From: Parachlorella kessleri
Lineage: Eukaryota > Chlorophyta > Trebouxiophyceae > Chlorellales > Chlorellaceae
Assembly (NCBI GenBank): GCA_001598975.1
Contig: BBXU01000223.1
Span: 1-64,000 of the forward strand
DNA length: 64,000 nt
Direction: 5' to 3'
The notes under the pieces were generated by a model, which was given only the letters and a program-made list of their open reading frames with translations, was not told the DNA's origin and did no database searches. Positions 54,881-64,000 of this stretch are shown one piece after another (the stretch's first letter is position 1; each line of letters starts with the position of its first letter). The position numbers were made by a program, and so were the translations under genes.

Positions 54881-55204
54881 GTTGATCACTCCTCTCGAGC
54901 TAAGCAGTAGCTGATTAAGTAGAGATGGGTCACGTGCTGCCAAGTGATATTGCTGTAGGATGGATGTTTGAGAAGAGAGTTGCGGGGTTACAAGTTTTTG
55001 GGAAGGCGCAACGGAGGCGGGAGCTCCTCAAAGTCATTGCACTCCTCCCACGAATACACGATTAAGTACTGTCATCCGCACTTGCATGCGCCGATACCTG
55101 TTCTTCGACCGCTAATGGGCCAGCCCTGTCAATGACCATCTAGCTCTTGCCTTGGAAGGCTTAGGCTTCGTTCTTCCTGGCTTACGTACTGATCTAGAGC
55201 TGCA
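54881..55204. promoter_or_regulatory. Divergent promoter region RabGGTA / ARP4
   Basis: Outward-facing starts 324 bp apart. No TATA box or other named element was identified. Confidence 0.45.
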
Positions 55205-58200
55205 ATGTCTAATAACGCAGTGTATGGAGGAGGTGCGGCAGCAGGCTGGAAGCACGTGGAGCAGGAGGCGGAGGCCATCTGTATTTGCAGTATGGCTGAT
55301 GCCGTGTCCTCTGCCTTGCAGATGAGGTCAACGCGGTGGTCATTGATATTGGCACTCACAGCGTGAAGGCTGGCTATGCTGGGGAGGATACACCCAAGCT
55401 CCTCTTCCCTTCGGTGAGTCCCTGCCCAAGACTGCCTTGGAGGCCTATTGGGTAGAGGAGTTCAATCTAGGCTTGCTGGATACTTATCACTGTGCAAGGG
55501 GGCCTACTGTTGCTTGCAGGCAGTCGGGTGCACCAGCCGGGATGGGGGCGCAGCCCCAGCAGCGGACAGCATGGAAGTGGATGGCCAACTACAGCCAGGC
55601 CGCCAGTTCTATGTCGGAACACATGCCTTGAGCTTCAGAAGAGACCATATGGAGGTGTGTAACAGAAAGATCACATGATAGCCATTTAGCTTAGGTGTGC
55701 AACTTCAACATTACGATGGCTGGATATGAAGTATGGGTAGTGCGCGCTGAACGGCCTGAATCAGCAGTCCTCTGCCTAATACAAAGCAGAGGGCTTCATT
55801 TAAGTGCAAAAGCAAATGTGGTGTGCGTGCATTATCTCTTCAGTGTCAGGCGAAAGACTCTGGCTTGCTAGCAGATCATGCCAACGATGTGCATGGGTTG
55901 CTGGGCTGCAGGTGGTCTCTCCTTTCAAAGATGGCAGCTACCACGACTGGGATGCAGTGGAAGCCATATACGACCACACACTACGGTGAGCTTCAGGAGG
56001 CACATCGCCTGGCTTCTGGGTTCGCATTTAAGTCCGAAGAGCGGGCCAGATACTCTCACCCTCTTAAGGCAGCAGAACAGCAAGGCAACAGCTTATGACG
56101 ACTGACGTTGCAGGGACCAGATGCGACTCAGAACTCAGGAGCATCCTGTGATGTTGGCGGAGCCCTCGTACAATAGCCGAGAAGCGAGGGAAAAGATGGT
56201 GCAGCTCATGTTTGAGAAATATGATGTGCCAGGTGCGTGGGCAGGCGTGCGTGCAAGTAGCACAGGCGGTGTTGACGGTCCCCCGCCTAGAAAGGCTTTC
56301 GCCAACGATCTGCAAAAGCTGGATTTCTCTGCTGTTGGCTTGCCCGACTGGGCCGTCGTTGCTCGGGCCTAAGTGCATCTGAATGAAGGTTATCCACTGC
56401 ATTCCGAAGGTGCCAATGTAGTCTCGCAAGGAAGGTTGCATTGTGGCTGTTCTGTGGCTGTCCTCTGCTACCCTTTTTTCCCGTCCCAGCGGCATCAAAT
56501 TGCGGTCTGTAAGAAGGAATAGCTTGCCTGACGGGGTGGCGTGCAGGGGCGCTGTGGGACGTAAGCCAGTAACTCACGCCGTGCAAGAGGTGGGGCTTTT
56601 CTGATTGACGTCTTTTACTGCAGCCGTCTTCCTTGCGCGCAACGCTGTGCTGAGCTCCTTCGCTGTCGGGCGCCAGACCTCCCTAGTGGTGGATTCCGGC
56701 CACGGCAGCACAGTAGGTAAGCGGGCGGGGACTGCATCTGTGTGCTATATATACATATGAACATCTCAATGTTCAGGCTTCAAGGGGAGACATCGTCCAC
56801 CCCTTGCTAGTACAACTAGGTAGCCGACTCCGTCAGGAAAATTCCATCTTCCCGCGCTCGCTTTACACCGGCTCACTCATCATGAGAGCAGCAAAAGAAG
56901 GGCAGGATAGGTGCTAGCAGCTGTAGGCTGGACCCTAGGCTAGAAAAGCTGCTTAGGGCTGCCATGCAGCCTGGCCATCACCTAGTTTGCGCTCAGATCA
57001 AGAGCTTCTCAATAGCCAGCTTCAGCTGCTGGATCTGGGACTTGAGCTGGCTGCCCTCGTTTGTGGTGACGCTGCACGCTATGACCGGGCGTGACACGCC
57101 ACATGCGCGGCCCAGGGCGGCCTTTGAGGGCACGAAAACATAGGGCACGTTCTGCAAGGGCAGAATAGCAGGCTGGGTGTTGGGCTTCCTCATGTTTGCA
57201 AGCGCAAAAGTATTTGCAAAAGGTGGAGCAGGGACCTTGGAACAGGTCTGAGCCATGGCTAGGCAGGGGGGAGACCAAGCACAGGGATGTGGTCCACCCT
57301 CACCTTGTCCTCAGCCAGGAGGGGCAGGTGCAGCAGAATCTCAATGGGCTCGGTGTCGGCAGCCATGATAACCACCTCGCTGATACCACGGTTAAGAGTC
57401 TTGGTGGCTGCAGTGAGGGGCATGCATGACTTGGTGTTAGCCTCTGTGACCCGAAGGCGTTATCGGCGTCCGAAGCACACAATCAAACATGTTGTAGGAC
57501 TGAAACTTACCCTCGTTAGCACCCTTCTTAAGCTGCTTATAGTTGGTGGCCTGCTGGACGATGTCCATGATGGTGTTCGTCAGCTGCAAAAGCCAGCAGA
57601 CTATAATGATGTCATGAATCTCGAATATTGCGAGAACCAGATGCAAGTGCCGGACCTGGGTCTCACCTGCGCATCGGCCAGGGGGTAGGCCTTGGGGTTC
57701 ACAGCCTCACTCGCCATGGATCCTCGGCTGATCACGACCCGAGTTGGGGAGTTAACGGGAGAGAGAAGGGAGGGAGCTGGGAAGCAAATTGAGTGTCAGG
57801 CACTCCGGCCGGCCGCCTTGGCCGCTGGCGTCGCCCGTACAAGCAGGACAGCCGCCCATGCACCCCTGGCGGCGATCCCCTCATCAATTCACAACCCACT
57901 GCGCTGCAACCTCTTGATGCCCCCCCTCGGATATCTCGAGGCTGTTATCATCATTGCAAGGCCCGCCTGCTGCCCTGTGTCCCTCGCTGTGCAGTCGCGG
58001 CAGTGCACGACGGCTACCTACTGCAGAAGTCCCTCGTCCGGTCACCGCTGGCCGGCCGCACACTGACTCAGTGCATGCTGCAATCGGTGCAAGCACGGGG
58101 GGCGCAGATACGACCGCGCTATGAGTTCAAGCGGGTGGACAGAGGCGGGGGCAAGCTGGAGGTAAGCCTGGCTGGGTTGTTTGAAAGGCTGGAGACTCGC

Positions 58201-60594
58201 GCGGGCTGCTTAGTCCTGCTCAATGGTCCAGATTGCGTGCTTCACTGCTGAAACTGTCTAAGCATGTAGGCCAGCATGGTGTTTCGTGTATGCTTCACTG
58301 GCGCGGTGCTGCAGCAGTCAATGCGCGCGAATGATATCTTTAGAATGTGTACAACTCCTTGACAGTGCAGGTTTTCTAGTCTCTTCCGCTGACCTGACAG
58401 ATGGAGGAGGTATAGTCGCCTGCTCGCTCGCTCCAAGCTTTGTGGCACCACCATCATAGATATGTTTATAGAGCAACAGGTGGTGCTGCTGATGTGCACA
58501 TGCAGGCGCAGGAGGTGCCCTGTCCAAACACCACTGGCAGCTACCGGCAATACTGGGTGGAGGCGATCGCCCAAGACATTAAGGACACAATATGCAGGTG
58601 GGTGATGCGTACGACTTTGTCAAATTGCGCCAACAACCCCTGCTTCGCTCTTTTGAACAACCCATTCGACCAGAGTCTGCCAGGAATTTCAGCGCTGCTG
58701 ATGCAGCATTGTATACCTGCATGGACACTGAATTCTGCCGCTTGGCGTTCTGCTCCGGGTCTGCAGGGTGTCCGACAGCCCATTTGACCCCGAGGAAAAT
58801 GCCAACATCCCCACGGTGGCGTACGAGCTCCCAGATGGACAGGTAGGCTTCTGTTGTGTTATGTCCTGTTCACAAGATACAATGGCCTCTCATAGAACTG
58901 GTAACTGGGGTAATGACACCAATCAAAGTGCTCACTTGCCTCAGCTGCGACTTTGCATTATACACTTCTTCCCCTGGCTTGTCTGAGCTGAGTCGGCTCA
59001 CGTACACTGGAGCAAGCCTGTCGCTGCCTCTGGAACCTACTCCACTGTGTCTGTGCTCCCTTACAAGCTCCTCTGGCCTGCCACTTACAGGAGATCCAAG
59101 TCGGTCCCGCTCGCTTTGCCGTGCCCGAGGTGCTGTTCAACCACCACCTGCTGGACACGTTTGGTGACGTGGCGGGGCAGGTCCGGGCAGAGGCCGCCGC
59201 CATGAACGGCCCCAGCGGCGCCGCGGAGGCACTACAGGGGCTGCAGCTGGTGGCCAACACCTGCATTAACAAGTGAGTGACACAACGGCATCCAGCCATG
59301 TCTGTACATTAGAGTTCAACTCTGTCTCCTTCTCTGTTTGCACCTGCCTGCCACCATCAATAGTTGAGTGGTGGGGCCAGGTGTCTCATCCTGTCCTGTC
59401 TTCTCGGGGCCAGTGCGGCATGAGCGAGCCCAGCGTTGCGCAGACTTTATGAGGGCTGTGGTGATGCTGGGCTGCTAACACCTGCAACATTGTAAGGGTG
59501 GTCAATTTGTGAGTGTATACGGGCCTCGCGGCAGTGCCTGCTGGCCTGCATTACGGGGTAGGTGTTCAGCGAGTGCATGTGCGCGCATCAACATGTGGGT
59601 GCTGTGTGTTGGGGTCCCATGATTGGTGTATTGCTTTAGTGGAGGTATGAGCCAGTGCTGTCAGCTGAAGGCCGTTACTGGGGTTAGGGGCTCAGGATGT
59701 TGGCCTGACCTTGGCACAGGTGCGGTGAGTTCATGATATGAGCCGTGCAATCGTGGATTTCTGTAGCCTCGGACAAGATGTGTATGTCCCTCGACAACTC
59801 GCCGGGGAAAGGTGCTCTGCGGTGGTGCATGGCTCTCACCTGCTCAGTTTTCCCTGGCACATTGCAGGTGCGATGTGGATGTGCGGCGTGAGCTCTACAG
59901 CGGTGTGGTGCTCACAGGCGGCACTTCCATGTTCTCCTCTATGCGGGATAGGCTGGAGCGGGAGCTGGCAGAAGTGGCGCCCCAGATGGCCAAGGTCAAG
60001 GTAAGGCGACGGGGATGGGATCAGGTGCTACCTTCATGTCACTGTCATTAAGGAGTAGGCTGGAGTGGCAGCTGGCAAAGGCAGCGCTGCAGACTGGTGA
60101 GTTATAGGCGATCTGATTGAATGAGGTAAGCGTGCGGGCCAGGGGTAGAGGGGCGTCCATCCGGCTGTGGCTGACTACGAAATGTCGGACTTTGTGGCAG
60201 GGCAGTGTAAGCTGCGGTTTAGTCCAACCAAGTTCAACCGGGAAGCATGCAAGGAGATGCCATGTCGGGTAGCTATTGTTGCATCAACCGTGACGCATCG
60301 CGCAGCCGACAGTCCACATCGTTGCGTGGCCGAAGCGTTTTTTACCCACATGCCTGCGTCCACTGCCACTCTTCTCCATTGACAGGATCTCATACAAGGG
60401 CTTCTCATGCATTGACTGCATGTGCCTCCCCTTACTCCCAGGTGCTGAGCCCTGCCAACACAGTCGAGCGGCGGCACAGCGTGTGGATCGGCGGCTCCAT
60501 CCTGGCATCCCTGGGCACCTTCCAGCAGATGTGGATGAGCAAGGCCGAGTACCGGGAGCATGGGCCAGGGCTGATACACAAGAAGGCGCCCTAG
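55205..60594 (+). CDS. ARP4: Actin-related protein 4 (BAF53-type chromatin remodeller subunit)
   Basis: Twelve exons (55205-55232, 55322-55413, 55520-55654, 55912-55985, 56114-56232, 56624-56716, 57995-58161, 58506-58597, 58767-58842, 59091-59272, 59868-60000, 60442-60594) give 447 residues, near the plant length of about 441. The start [12 protein letters not shown] continues [18 protein letters not shown] as in plant ARP4. Actin-fold landmarks are [49 protein letters not shown] and [20 protein letters not shown]4 is a nuclear subunit of SWI/SNF, INO80 and NuA4/SWR1 complexes. The 28-nt first exon is supported by phase and by homology of the joined sequence. Exons 6 and 7 flank a 1.28-kb intron that holds the antisense SNU13 gene. 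Confidence 0.95.
56863..56867 (-). terminator. TGTAA poly(A) signal, SNU13
   Basis: Minus-strand TGTAA about 126 nt after the SNU13 stop, still inside the ARP4 intron, so the whole SNU13 transcript fits within that intron. Confidence 0.45.
56993..57717 (-). CDS. SNU13: SNU13/NHP2L1 (15.5K, L7Ae family) RNA-binding protein, nested in an ARP4 intron
   Basis: Four exons in transcript order (57717-57667, 57583-57511, 57407-57304, 57151-56993) give 128 residues, the exact length of the human protein. [73 protein letters not shown] and [15 protein letters not shown] match the family almost throughout. SNU13 binds K-turns in U4 snRNA (tri-snRNP) and in box C/D snoRNAs. It lies on the strand opposite ARP4 and entirely within the ARP4 intron 56717-57994; promoter and terminator must also be there. 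Confidence 0.97.
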
Positions 60595-61453
60595 CACAGC
60601 GTTCGGTATACGTGTAGGGTTCTCGTGTGAGGGGCCAGCAGGCAGTGTGTGCATGGCGGGAGGTGCCACAAATGCTTGCGAGGAGCTGGGAATGTCTGAG
60701 CTGTGCAGCAGGAGGCATGCGCTGCTACCCCTATCTTGGCAGAGCCCCCGAAGGCCCATTTGGGGGGTGCTGCTTCTGTGCTAGGGGGATGTGCATGTGC
60801 AGCATCCTACCCAAAGCGGCGCTGCAGAGGCAGCATGGTGTGTCTGCAGCCGTGCCAGTGTTGGCTGTTGCAGGGTTGTGCCCTCATGTGTGCCAGGCAT
60901 GGCCCTTTCTGCGCCCGGTAAATTGCAAATAGCACTGCAGGCAGCCTTGGAAGAAAGCATCCAACATATATTGGATCAGCACATGTGGCCCACAACGCTG
61001 ATGCTCGTGAGGTGTCGGCACCGTTCTGCTTACTGAGAAGCTGTACTGCAGCTCCACACAATGGCGGACTGCAGTATTACAGTGGCAAATGCTAGCAATG
61101 ACGTGGCCAGCCGACTGCCCTAACTAGGGGGCCAAGCACATGCGAATCCTGGTCCTCTTCCGCGAAACCCCCATCAACAAGATTTCCCCGTCCGGACGGG
61201 GTGGTGCATGCCATTAAGAATTGGTACTTGGATCTTGTGCTTTGTGGGCATAGTACATCCTGGCTTTTTGTTGGCCCCATTTGGGGGACTCACGGCAGCA
61301 TGGTCAGGTGGCGGTACGCTGTTAGACTAGACTAGACTAGACCATCAACAAGATAATTCACGTATGCCAAACTCCTTTCACGGGCCTTTTGTTTTTTTGT
61401 TGCATGCTGGCTCAGGGCCTAGCTTAGTCATGTGCGCCTCAAGAGCACATCAC
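60595..61453. other. Convergent intergenic region (ARP4 / TPR protein)
   Basis: Contains the ARP4 3' UTR and a dispersed repeat copy (61291-61342). No exon or RNA gene was recognised. Confidence 0.45.
61291..61342 (+). repeat. Dispersed repeat copy 4 with ACTAG tandem
   Basis: CACGGCAGCATGGTCAGGTG, then GCGGTACGCTGTTAG, then four ACTAG pentamers. The core is shared with copies at 3973-4031, 5989-6023 and 45800-45962. Confidence 0.65.
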
Positions 61454-64000
61454 CTAAGGCCGCAGTGCGTCCTTCACTTGCTCTCGAAGCCTCTCCACGG
61501 CCGCATCGCTCGACTCTGCATCGCATCGAGTTGGGAACCCTTTCTGTCAGCCCTGTCAGTACAGTGTACCGCTAACTCTCCACTGTTCACACTGCCTGCC
61601 ACAGTCAACAAATAAACGTAGTGACCATCAAAGCCCATCCTATCGTATCCCCGGCATGGCTCCATGCTTACCAGGGAGCTTCTGAAGGTCTGCAAGTGCA
61701 AGCTGAGGCTTCCTCAGCCGAAGCCTTGCCTGCACACATAGCAAGCCCAAGTCAATCTGGAAGGCACCTCACAGCAAGCCCATGTGCACCCCACACTAGA
61801 CGGCGACCACAAATTGAGGCTGTCGTGGCCGTAGCATTGCCTCTTTGTGCATGCATGTGCAAGCCAGGGCGCTGCCAGCGCGGTGAAGGCGGCGTTCTGG
61901 GTCACCCATAAAATGCTATGGCAGGCAGCGAAGTATACCCTTGGACGCGGAGCAGCAAACCCAATAGTAGCAAGCAGTTAGGAAGCACGGGGACTAACCT
62001 GCGCCCTGCGGTAGAGGGCCTTGGGGTTGGCTGGGTCTACCTCCAGGGCAGAGCTGCACGCTGTTTCAGCCTGCTGGAGCGCCGCCTTGGCTTCTCCTGC
62101 AGGCATCGCATGGGAAACAAACAGATAGCTTCAAGGCAGGCATTGCGAACACTGCATGCATGGCTCTGTGTCGGCCGTCCTAAGCCTTCCTAGACGGCAG
62201 GGCAAGAGGCACTCCAAGCACCAAGGGCACAAGCCCAGAGGGGTGAGGACGGTCACTCTATAGCCATGCCGCATGCACGGCTTGCGGCAGGGTCCTCTAG
62301 CAAGGTTCCTTGGGCAAGACCACAGGCTGGCGGCTGCGCTCGACCCTAACTCATTGCCTCATTCAAGAAGCGTGGGCTTTCCTCGGAGACTGAAAGGTAC
62401 AAACAAGCAGGGCATGGGGAAAGTCAAGGTCAGAGATTGGGCCATGCACTCCAAACCAGTACCATCTACATGGCCTCGTGCAGATGGACAGCCAACCCCA
62501 AAGCATCAACTGTCTATCGACTCCTGCTGCACATGGCCTGCTAGCATCAACACCGCAGCCTGACGGCACGTAGCGTCACCTCTGCTGGTCCCGGGGGCCT
62601 CCGCAACCTTGAGCAGCGCCATGGCCAAATTGTTGCTGAAGTCCAGCGCCAGCCCGCCCCACTCCACAGCACCAGCGGTAGTCCTCTCACCCTGGGCTTG
62701 CTCAAAGCAGAACGCCCCGCCTGCAAGGTACTGATCCGCCGCTGCTCGGTACTGCCCCTGCTTGAAGAATGCGTTGCCCCGCTCCTTCATGTTTCGCGCC
62801 AGGGCAAGGAGCTGCTGCTGCTCCTCCTGCTGCTGAAGGGGCGGCATGTGCCTCGGCTGCTGCGATGCCCGACGCCGTGGCTGCTGCTGCTGCTGCTGAG
62901 CTGTGTTTCTGCCTTGCCTTGTACGGGCACTTCTGCTGCTGCCTGCGACAGCGGGTGACGCCTCGCGGGCTCGCGGCTCGCTTGCAGTAGCAGGCATTGA
63001 CCGCAGTTGCCTGCAGGGATGACACCCAGATGCCCTGGTTCAACACTGCAAGCATCCGGGCCGCTAGCAAGCAGTTGCACTCAAGCCCACTTCCCAAGGT
63101 TGTATGGGAACGCGGGACTGCCGAGAAGACGTGGGCCCTTGCCACGCATTACCTGACCATCCTCACTGCCATAGGAACAAAAGGGCAACGACCGGGTGTT
63201 CGTAACACACGGCGGAGCACACCGCAAGCTGCCAACACATGCGGAGGTCACCTTCGCCATGACCCATTACCGCCCGCTTTGCTGGCTCGCAGGGTTGTAG
63301 CATCTAGCACTGAATCAACGACCGGCTGTCCTGACCTGGGGGGGGTGCTGTTGTTCCCCATGCGGAGCTCCCCCATCAGGCCCACGAAGTCATCTGCCTC
63401 CTGCTTCTCAGCAATGTAGTCAGAGTAGAGGGGCAGCAGGAAGGAGGCATTCCACTCCGAAGGTAGGTCTAGCAGGATCCGCTGCCAGCTGCAGGCATGC
63501 AAGCATCACCGTCAGTAAAGTAATACCATCCGCCATTGTCTCTGTCGTTGCTCTACCGAGCGCTCCCCTACGCCACTTCCCTGAGACATACGAGACATTC
63601 GCAAGCAGCAGGTTGGCAGCCAGTGTACAGCTTGCATGAAGCTATGAGAACAACCACGCAGTACCATTCAGAGAAGCAAGTTCCGCCGCCACTATCCAGC
63701 GGCACACTTAGCTCAGCATGGTTTGCACCTGGGGACTTGCAGCTGGAGGGAGTTGCGGGCTAGCAAGACCCGAATTGCGTCAATCTCCTGGGGTGTGCAG
63801 CTCACTGTGTTGCTGTGCCCAGACTTGCCGGCATGGCTGAGCACCCTCATAAACCTGCACGGCACTCCATGCAGTGAGTGCGCCTACCGAGCACCCACAT
63901 ACCATATATGGTGCATTAAGCCTTCCTGGCACAGCCCCCAGCAGCCACCCCCGCATGGCCCTGCCTCTATGATTACAAGACTGCTGCGGCTCACCTCTTG
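61454..64000 (-). CDS. TPR-domain protein, 5' end beyond the window
   Basis: Exons in transcript order: one ending at 63995 (begins outside), 63854-63729, 63488-63336, 63010-62580, 62096-61999, 61729-61672 and 61515-61454 (stop TAG). All junctions keep phase. The C-terminal half has TPR helices: NMKERGNAFFKQGQYRAAAD, LALDFSNNLAMALLKV, AETACSSALEVDPANPKALY and LALADLQKLP. This is the pattern of TPR co-chaperone-type proteins. Before it lies a Gln-rich basic linker, and before that a helical segment (TPQEIDAIRVLLARN; WQRILLDLPSEWNASFLLPL) that I do not recognise. Full identity needs the missing 5' exons. Confidence 0.75.
62809..62896. repeat. CTG runs encoding Gln-rich linker of the TPR protein
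   Basis: Two (CTG)n runs, near 62812-62834 and 62880-62899, read as CAG in the coding strand and give QQQ-rich blocks before the first TPR. Confidence 0.7.

Noticed and set aside
1..64000. tRNA, rRNA, snRNA genes and CRISPR arrays
   Set aside because: No cloverleaf with a GGTTCGA-type arm, no conserved rRNA or U-snRNA block and no regularly spaced repeats were noticed by eye; a covariance-model scan was not possible.

Overview
The window looks like a nuclear genome segment of a green alga (Chlorophyta). Genes are dense, lie on both strands and are cut into many short exons (often 60-200 nt) by short GT-AG introns; every model with both ends in view joins in phase to a single stop. TGTAA poly(A) signals, typical of chlorophytes, follow several stop codons. 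A secreted protease carries SPPPP-type hydroxyproline-rich modules like those of volvocine wall proteins. No rRNA, tRNA, CRISPR or bacterial operon structure was seen.

Layout: (1) 0.4-1.7 kb, + strand, 3' end of an OSCA/CSC1 channel gene. (2) 2.7-3.5 kb, +, orphan membrane protein. (3) 5.2-15.4 kb, +, a 28-exon gene for a 1,069-residue fusion: glutaredoxin, DUF4395 membrane domain, TehA/SLAC1-type anion channel, then a hemerythrin-like region that encloses a second glutaredoxin. (4) 16.3-17.8 kb, -, secreted cysteine-containing orphan. (5) 19.3-21.7 kb, +, CysQ-like bisphosphate nucleotidase. (6) 22.4-26.2 kb, -, COP9 signalosome subunit 4. (7) 26.4-27.9 kb, +, drug/metabolite-type transporter. 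(8) 28.4-30.8 kb, -, TMEM53/DUF829 protein. (9) 31.1-33.2 kb, -, OS-9-type ER lectin. (10) 33.5-36.6 kb, -, ER/secreted Canopy-like + ShKT protein. (11) 36.8-37.7 kb, +, LSM11. (12) 39.5-42.5 kb, -, orphan multi-pass protein. (13) 44.0-48.5 kb, -, secreted subtilase with proline-rich and F5/8-type domains. (14) 49.5-50.7 kb, +, SLX9-like ribosome biogenesis factor. (15) 51.2-54.9 kb, -, Rab geranylgeranyltransferase alpha. (16) 55.2-60.6 kb, +, actin-related protein ARP4, with (17) SNU13 nested antisense in one of its introns. (18) 61.5-64 kb, -, TPR protein running off the window.

The genes do not form one pathway. Loose themes are ER quality control and secretion (OS-9, Canopy/ShKT, RabGGTA, two secreted proteins), RNA processing and ribosome assembly (LSM11, SNU13, SLX9), and chromatin or protein turnover (ARP4, CSN4). 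Three gene pairs share short divergent promoters.

The most novel item is the fusion gene of region 3. It puts redox-active glutaredoxin domains and a possible di-iron-type helical bundle on the same chain as an anion channel. The two glutaredoxin modules share intron positions, so they probably arose by internal duplication.
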